Shown here piece by piece: positions 59,787-64,000 of a stretch of DNA of 64,000 bases; within the stretch, counting starts at the first letter, position 1; each line of letters opens with the position of its first letter. Under the pieces are notes generated by a model that made no database searches, was not told where the DNA came from, and was given only the letters and a program-made list of their open reading frames with translations. Made by a program: the position numbers and the translations under genes. The stretch spans positions 1 through 64,000 of the forward strand of contig JAHHRF010000001.1 of assembly GCA_020025955.1 (NCBI GenBank), given 5' to 3'. The DNA is from Sutterella sp. (GTDB taxonomy: Bacteria; Pseudomonadota; Gammaproteobacteria; Burkholderiales; Burkholderiaceae_F).

Positions 59787-60323
59787 TTACAGCTTTTCCA
59801 CGTCGATGAAGTCGAGGTCCACCAACGTATCGCGACCGAAAATGGAAACAAAAACCTGCAAACGGTTCTTGTCATAGTCGACCGCTTCAACACGACCGTT
59901 GAAGTCCTTGAACGCGCCATTCTTGACACGGATGACTTCGCCGACCGTAAATTCGATCTTGGGACGGGGCTTTTCGGTGCCCTGACCCATGAGGCTCTGA
60001 ATGTTGGCCACTTCCGCTTCGCTCAAGACGACGGGGTTGTTGTTGCCAAGGAATTCAATCACACGCGGGGTGGAGTTCACCAAATGCCACGTGGCGTCAT
60101 TCATCGTCATTTCGATGAAGACATAGCCCGGGTACATGCGGCGTTCGCTGGTGTAGCGGCGGCCGTTACGTAATTCCTGGATGCGTTCCACCGGCAAAAG
60201 CACTTCGCCGAACATGTCACGCAATTCCGAACGAGCGATACGCTCTTCGAGTGCCTTCTTGACACTCTTTTCCATCGAGGAGTAGACGTGGATCGTATAC
60301 CACTTCATTTGATTTTCACTCAT
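59787..60323 (-). CDS. nusG: Transcription elongation/antitermination factor NusG
   Basis: Couples RNA polymerase to Rho or to S10 on the ribosome. The 178-residue product has the NGN domain starting MKWYTIHVYSS and a C-terminal KOW domain with GEVIRVKNGAFKDFNGRVEA. It lies 13 bases after secE. Confidence 0.98.
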   Translation of the reverse strand: MSENQMKWYTIHVYSSMEKSVKKALEERIARSELRDMFGEVLLPVERIQELRNGRRYTSERRMYPGYVFIEMTMNDATWHLVNSTPRVIEFLGNNNPVVLSEAEVANIQSLMGQGTEKPRPKIEFTVGEVIRVKNGAFKDFNGRVEAVDYDKNRLQVFVSIFGRDTLVDLDFIDVEKL

Positions 60324-60336
60324 CGCACCACTCCTA

Positions 60337-60717
60337 TTAGAAATTCAGACGAAGAAGGAAGTCGTACAAGCCCCATTCGATGATTCGGTCAATGAGGAAA
60401 AGGAAGAGCGCCATGATGAAGACGAATACCATCACGATACCCGTCGTATTGAGCGTTTCCTTACGGGTGGGCCACACCACACGGCGCAACTCATCCCAGG
60501 ATTGACCGGCATAAGCGATCAAACGCTTACCCGAGGGGCTGAACCAAGCGACCAAGGCGCCCAAGCCGATACCGCCAGCTAAAACAGCTAAACGGAGACC
60601 GATAGCCAAGTCCGTGAGCAAGGAAAAACCGAGCACGCCGGCCACGGCCAAAATCACACCCAACGAAACCAACAACGTGTCGGTCTTGCTGGTTACGGTT
60701 TCAACGTTATGGTTCAT
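60337..60717 (-). CDS. secE: Preprotein translocase subunit SecE
   Basis: Small membrane subunit of SecYEG. The 126-residue product has three hydrophobic spans, the last carrying the conserved region WDELRRVVWPTRKETLNTTG before GIVMVFVFIMALFLFLIDRI. The first ORF start at 60717 is accepted. It is the first gene after the tRNA-Trp terminator. Confidence 0.96.
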   Translation of the reverse strand: MNHNVETVTSKTDTLLVSLGVILAVAGVLGFSLLTDLAIGLRLAVLAGGIGLGALVAWFSPSGKRLIAYAGQSWDELRRVVWPTRKETLNTTGIVMVFVFIMALFLFLIDRIIEWGLYDFLLRLNF

Positions 60718-60930
60718 GTTTATTAGGCAATGTTACTCAGCGGTCAGCACGAATGCTCGCGAGAGGACTTGCCACCTCCATACCTTATTTGTTTAAGCAG
60801 CGTACTCCTGTGAAGCGAAACCCCCACAGAGCACAGAAACTATTTATTTTATACGGCAATCCTGCCCTTCGCACGGATTCGCTGAGACTTTTAATCGTAA
60901 GCGCTCGGAATTTCCACACGAACTAAGACA
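60718..60930 (-). promoter_or_regulatory. Spacer upstream of secE, likely promoter region
   Basis: 213 bases between the tRNA-Trp terminator and sec[10 protein letters not shown] sequence on the minus strand (complement of about 60846-60853) is a plausible -10 element, but no clear -35 sits 16-18 bases away. A promoter is needed because the upstream terminator is strong. Confidence 0.35.
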
Positions 60931-60934
60931 GAAA

Positions 60935-60966
60935 AAGCCAAGTTGTGAACGCTCACAACTTGGCTT
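60935..60966 (-). terminator. Strong terminator after tRNA-Trp
   Basis: A perfect 14-bp stem (60935-60948 with 60953-60966) with a four-base loop, followed on the minus strand by TTTC. It lies nine bases past the tRNA 3' end. Confidence 0.93.
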
Positions 60967-60974
60967 CCATATTC

Positions 60975-61050
60975 TGGCAGGGGCAGAAGGAATCGAACCC
61001 TCAACCTACGGTTTTGGAGACCGTCGCTCTGCCAATTGAGCTATACCCCT
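60975..61050 (-). tRNA. tRNA-Trp (CCA)
   Basis: A 76-base tRNA with an AGGGGTA/TGCCCCT acceptor stem, anticodon loop CTCCAAA giving CCA, discriminator G (typical of tRNA-Trp) and an encoded CCA end. It lies 46 bases after tuf copy 2 and before the terminator at 60935-60966, in the tuf-trnW-secE order known from betaproteobacteria. Confidence 0.98.
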
Positions 61051-61096
61051 GTCTTTTTGAACGGCTGCGGTTTAAGGCAACCGTTCAGAGCAATCA

Positions 61097-62287
61097 TTAT
61101 TCAATGACCGAGGCAACGACGCCGGCGCCAACAGTGTGACCGCCTTCACGGATAGCGAAGCGGAGACCCTGTTCCATAGCGATCGGAGCGATCAACGTGA
61201 CGACCATCTGAATGTTGTCGCCAGGCATGACCATTTCGACGCCTTCCGGCAATTCGATCGTACCCGTCACGTCCGTCGTACGGAAGTAGAACTGGGGACG
61301 ATAGCCCTTGAAGAACGGGGTATGACGACCACCTTCTTCCTTCGTGAGGACGTAAACTTCGCCCTTGAAGTGGGTATGCGGGGTGATGGAACCCGGCTTG
61401 GCAAGAACCTGACCGCGTTCAACGTCTTCACGCTTCGTGCCGCGCAAGAGGATACCGACGTTATCGCCAGCTTCACCCTGATCGAGCAACTTACGGAACA
61501 TTTCAACGCCCGTGCAGGTCGTCTTCGTCGTCGGCTTGATACCAACGATTTCGATTTCGTCACCAACCTTAACGAGACCGCGTTCAACACGACCCGTCAC
61601 AACCGTACCACGGCCGGAGATGGAGAACACGTCTTCGATCGGCATCAAGAACGGCTGGTCAACAGCACGTTCCGGCGTGGGGATGTAGCTGTCAAGCACG
61701 TCGCCCAAAGCGAGGATGGCCGGTTCGCCGATGGGGCTCTTGTCGCCTTCGAGAGCGAGCTTAGCGGAACCCTTGATGATCGGGAGATCGTCACCGGGGA
61801 AGTCGTAGTTGCTCAACAAGTCGCGAACTTCCATTTCGACGAGTTCGAGAAGTTCTTCGTCGTCGACCATGTCGCACTTGTTAAGGAACACGATGATGTA
61901 AGGAACACCCACCTGGCGAGCCAAGAGGATGTGTTCACGCGTCTGGGGCATGGGGCCGTCAGCAGCGGAGCACACGAGGATAGCGCCGTCCATCTGGGCA
62001 GCACCGGTAATCATGTTCTTAACGTAGTCAGCGTGACCCGGGCAGTCAACGTGAGCGTAGTGGCGGGTAGCCGTTTCGTACTCAACGTGAGCCGTGTTAA
62101 TCGTAATACCACGAGCCTTTTCTTCAGGAGCCGCGTCGATCTGATCGTAGCCCTTAGCTTCACCGCCGAAGTGGCTGGAGAGAATCGTCGTGATAGCAGC
62201 AGTCAACGTCGTCTTACCGTGGTCGACGTGACCGATGGTGCCCACGTTAACGTGGGGCTTGGTTCGTTCAAACTTACCCTTGGCCAT
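61097..62287 (-). CDS. tuf: Elongation factor Tu, copy 2
   Basis: Encodes the same 396 residues as the copy at 43605-44795, with G1 GHVDHGKTT at 19-27. The two genes differ at the nucleotide level only near their ends in the parts I compared. It is cotranscribed with upstream tRNA-Tyr, tRNA-Gly and tRNA-Thr and downstream tRNA-Trp, giving a tRNA-EF-Tu operon. Confidence 0.99.
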   Translation of the reverse strand: MAKGKFERTKPHVNVGTIGHVDHGKTTLTAAITTILSSHFGGEAKGYDQIDAAPEEKARGITINTAHVEYETATRHYAHVDCPGHADYVKNMITGAAQMDGAILVCSAADGPMPQTREHILLARQVGVPYIIVFLNKCDMVDDEELLELVEMEVRDLLSNYDFPGDDLPIIKGSAKLALEGDKSPIGEPAILALGDVLDSYIPTPERAVDQPFLMPIEDVFSISGRGTVVTGRVERGLVKVGDEIEIVGIKPTTKTTCTGVEMFRKLLDQGEAGDNVGILLRGTKREDVERGQVLAKPGSITPHTHFKGEVYVLTKEEGGRHTPFFKGYRPQFYFRTTDVTGTIELPEGVEMVMPGDNIQMVVTLIAPIAMEQGLRFAIREGGHTVGAGVVASVIE

Positions 62288-62362
62288 TTGTGGCTCCTGA
62301 ACAATTAACCAGCCTATGGGAAATAGAGCTGGCTATACATTAGAAATAGGGAGAAAAATTAG

Positions 62363-62437
<75 letters not shown>

Positions 62438-62445
62438 ACGCTTCA

Positions 62446-62519
62446 TGGAGCGGGTGACGGGAATCGAACCCGCGTAACTGGCTTGGAAGGCCAGGGCTCT
62501 ACCATTGAGCTACACCCGC
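62446..62519 (-). tRNA. tRNA-Gly (UCC)
   Basis: A 74-base tRNA with a GCGGGTG/CACCCGC acceptor stem, anticodon loop CTTCCAA giving TCC, discriminator T and an encoded CCA. It reads GGA and GGG. Only eight bases separate it from tRNA-Thr. Confidence 0.98.
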
Positions 62520-62570
62520 GGGTTGATTTGTTTCCACTCCGCAATTGTTTATAACTGCAAGCAGAGTCGC

Positions 62571-62656
62571 TGGTGGAGAGGGATGGATTCGAACCATCGT
62601 AGGCGTAAGCCAACAGATTTACAGTCTGCCCCCTTTAGCCACTCGGGCACCCCTCC
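62571..62656 (-). tRNA. tRNA-Tyr (GUA)
   Basis: An 86-base class II tRNA with a GGAGGGG/CCTCTCC acceptor stem (one G-U), a long variable arm, anticodon loop CTGTAAA giving GTA, and an encoded CCA. It is the first gene of the tRNA-tuf transcript, 11 bases after the predicted start site. Confidence 0.97.
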
Positions 62657-62673
62657 GTTTAGCGAAGAACCGA

Positions 62674-62702
62674 ATTATTGCCTGTGCTCGCGCTAGTGTC
62701 AA
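62674..62702 (-). promoter_or_regulatory. Promoter of the tRNA-Tyr-Gly-Thr-tuf operon
   Basis: A perfect TTGACA (complement of 62697-62702) and AATAAT (complement of 62674-62679) are 17 bases apart. Directly upstream the sequence is a self-complementary A/T tract (62707-62721), which fits an UP element. This is the best promoter in the window. Confidence 0.9.
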
Positions 62703-62725
62703 TACTATTTTTTGAAAAAATCCAC

Positions 62726-62752
62726 AAATTACGTATTACTACGTAGTAATTT
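62726..62752. repeat. Inverted repeat between divergent transcription units
   Basis: AAATTAC (62726-62732) and GTAATTT (62746-62752) form an interrupted palindrome with an internal CGTA/TACG pair. It lies about 60-85 bases upstream of the predicted tRNA-Tyr start and about 120 bases before the cardiolipin synthase gene. It could be an operator or Fis-type site; untested. Confidence 0.4.
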
Positions 62753-62870
62753 CCCCTTTTTGCCTCCTTTTCCCAGCCGTTTGCCCGATAGGCACTGGGT
62801 TTCGGGCGGTTTACAATAATCTCAAGTTTGGCTCGTTACTCCCTCGGGCGCACCGAATTCAAAAAGGACT

Positions 62871-64000
62871 ATGTTTTCTGAACCTTTCTTGTCGTGGGCG
62901 TTTTTCGTCGCCCTACTGCAAGTGCTCATTATTCTTGGCGTCACGTTGCGTGTGATTTTGACGCGTCACCCGCCGGGCGCCAGTCTGGCGTGGATTCTCA
63001 TCACCACGGTTTTGCCCTTTGTGGGTTTTGCCCTCTACCTTGTCTTGGGCGAACGCCCCATAGGGCGGTTTCGTGCGTGGCGCTTTCGCCGTTGGAAAAA
63101 GACGCAACCGGGCCGCACGCCCCCGTCTTCTGATGATCCTTTATTAGCGCACCCGTTGGCAGAGCGCCTTCGTCCCCTCTTTCGCTTAGCCTCTGCCTGT
63201 GGGGATGAACCCGTCACGGGCGGAAACGCCCTGTTATTGCTCCCGTCGCCCCAATCGAGCTTTGAAGCCATTATTGAAGCCATTGACGCGGCACAGGCTC
63301 GCGTTGACCTCGCGTTTTATATTTGGGCCGAAGGGGGTGAGACCCAAAAAGTGGCTGCGGCACTCCACCAGGCTCGACGTCGAGGCGTGAAGATTCGCAT
63401 TTTGGTGGACGACTTTGCGAGCCGCGCTTTTTTAGAGTCGGAAACGGCGCGCGCCTTTCGTGAGGACGGCATGAGCGTGAGCTCTGCCATGCCGATGACG
63501 CTACTTCGCATTTTTGGTCTGCAACGCGCCGACTTGCGCCTACACCGAAAACTTATCGTGATTGATGAGCGGATTGCCTTTACGGGAAGCCTCAACATGA
63601 TTGACCCCGCCACCTATGACGCGGCGAAACGCGTAGGCGATTGGGTCGATGCCATGGTGAGAATTGAGGGGCCGGCGGTGAAGTCCCTGCAGCACGTCTT
63701 TGAAACGGACTGGTGGCTGCAGCCCGATCACGAGTCGGGCGACGCCATCAATATCGAGGTCACCCCCTTGGGGCTTATCAAGGGAAGTTACCCCAAGGGG
63801 CATGGGGCAGTCGTGGCAGTGCCCTCTGGCCCCAACATGCCGCACGATCCCAACTTGCATCTGCTTCTTGAAACCTTCAATCGTGCGAACGACACGATTG
63901 TGATCACGACCCCTTACTTTGTGCCCAATGAAACACTGGCGCATGCGCTTTTAAACGCCCTTTACCGTGGGGTGCGGGTCACGATCATCCTCCCTGAAAA
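62871..64000 (+). CDS. cls: Cardiolipin synthase (partial, runs off the right edge)
   Basis: Condenses phosphatidylglycerol molecules, or PG and PE, into cardiolipin at the inner membrane. The first 376 codons are visible from ATG at 62871, with AAGGA six bases upstream. Two N-terminal membrane spans (about 8-28 and 38-58) precede the phospholipase-D domain with the first HKD motif HRKLIVIDERIAFTGSLNM near residue 225. The second HKD motif should lie beyond the window. ClsA type is suggested by the two spans and spacing. Confidence 0.9.
   Translation, partial: MFSEPFLSWAFFVALLQVLIILGVTLRVILTRHPPGASLAWILITTVLPFVGFALYLVLGERPIGRFRAWRFRRWKKTQPGRTPPSSDDPLLAHPLAERLRPLFRLASACGDEPVTGGNALLLLPSPQSSFEAIIEAIDAAQARVDLAFYIWAEGGETQKVAAALHQARRRGVKIRILVDDFASRAFLESETARAFREDGMSVSSAMPMTLLRIFGLQRADLRLHRKLIVIDERIAFTGSLNMIDPATYDAAKRVGDWVDAMVRIEGPAVKSLQHVFETDWWLQPDHESGDAINIEVTPLGLIKGSYPKGHGAVVAVPSGPNMPHDPNLHLLLETFNRANDTIVITTPYFVPNETLAHALLNALYRGVRVTIILPE

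Overview
The window is a stretch of core chromosome from a betaproteobacterium. It probably belongs to the Burkholderiales and possibly to a Sutterellaceae-like, host-associated lineage; that placement is inferred from gene order and sequence style, not from an rRNA gene. The evidence is a set of neighbourhoods typical of Betaproteobacteria: mltA-rpe-gph-ung, hemA-prfA-prmC, mlaFED-mlaA-mlaCB-murA, hinT-tatABC-degS-nif3-sspA-sspB, ponA next to cyaY and lptM, and one long RNA polymerase/ribosomal-protein block running from tRNA genes through secE-nusG to rplQ. I see no prophage, insertion sequence, CRISPR array or defence island.

Layout. 1-6.5 kb: uracil-DNA glycosylase, an LprI-like protein, gph-rpe, mltA, a DsbC-like isomerase, two identical tRNA-Phe genes and queC. 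6.6-13 kb: hemA, prfA, prmC and a large UvrD-type helicase with a nuclease-like insert and two zinc ribbons. 13-18.6 kb: tRNA-Thr(UGU), sspB, sspA, nif3, a DegS-like protease, tatC, tatB, tatA and hinT. 18.9-25 kb: a lone hisA-like gene, murA and the complete Mla phospholipid-transport operon. 25-28.6 kb: ponA, cyaY, a 41-codon lptM lipoprotein gene and hslR.

28.8-62.7 kb is a continuous minus-strand information-processing block. In transcription order it is tRNA-Tyr, tRNA-Gly, tRNA-Thr, tuf, tRNA-Trp | secE, nusG, rplK, rplA | rplJ, rplL, rpoB, rpoC | rpsL, rpsG, fusA, tuf | rpsJ, rplC, rplD, rplW, rplB, rpsS, rplV, rpsC, rplP, rpmC, rpsQ | rplN, rplX, rplE, rpsN, rpsH, rplF, rplR, rpsE, rpmD, rplO, secY | rpmJ, rpsM, rpsK, rpsD | rpoA | rplQ. 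The bars mark hairpin-bearing spacers where I infer processing, attenuation, termination or new initiation. The right edge holds the start of a cardiolipin synthase gene cut by the window.

The most interesting signal is what is missing from familiar neighbourhoods. Compared with the usual betaproteobacterial order, the trpEGDC genes next to gph, petABC between nif3 and sspA, hisGDCBH and hisFIE around hisA, lysA beside lptM, and infA between secY and rpmJ are absent from their expected positions. HisA alone remains. It carries Glu at the position of the catalytic N-terminal Asp, plus other changes in conserved loops, so it may be an orphan enzyme with an altered role. A second theme is the number of hairpins, some mutually exclusive, in the spacers of the ribosomal block. 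The two tuf genes look homogenised by gene conversion.
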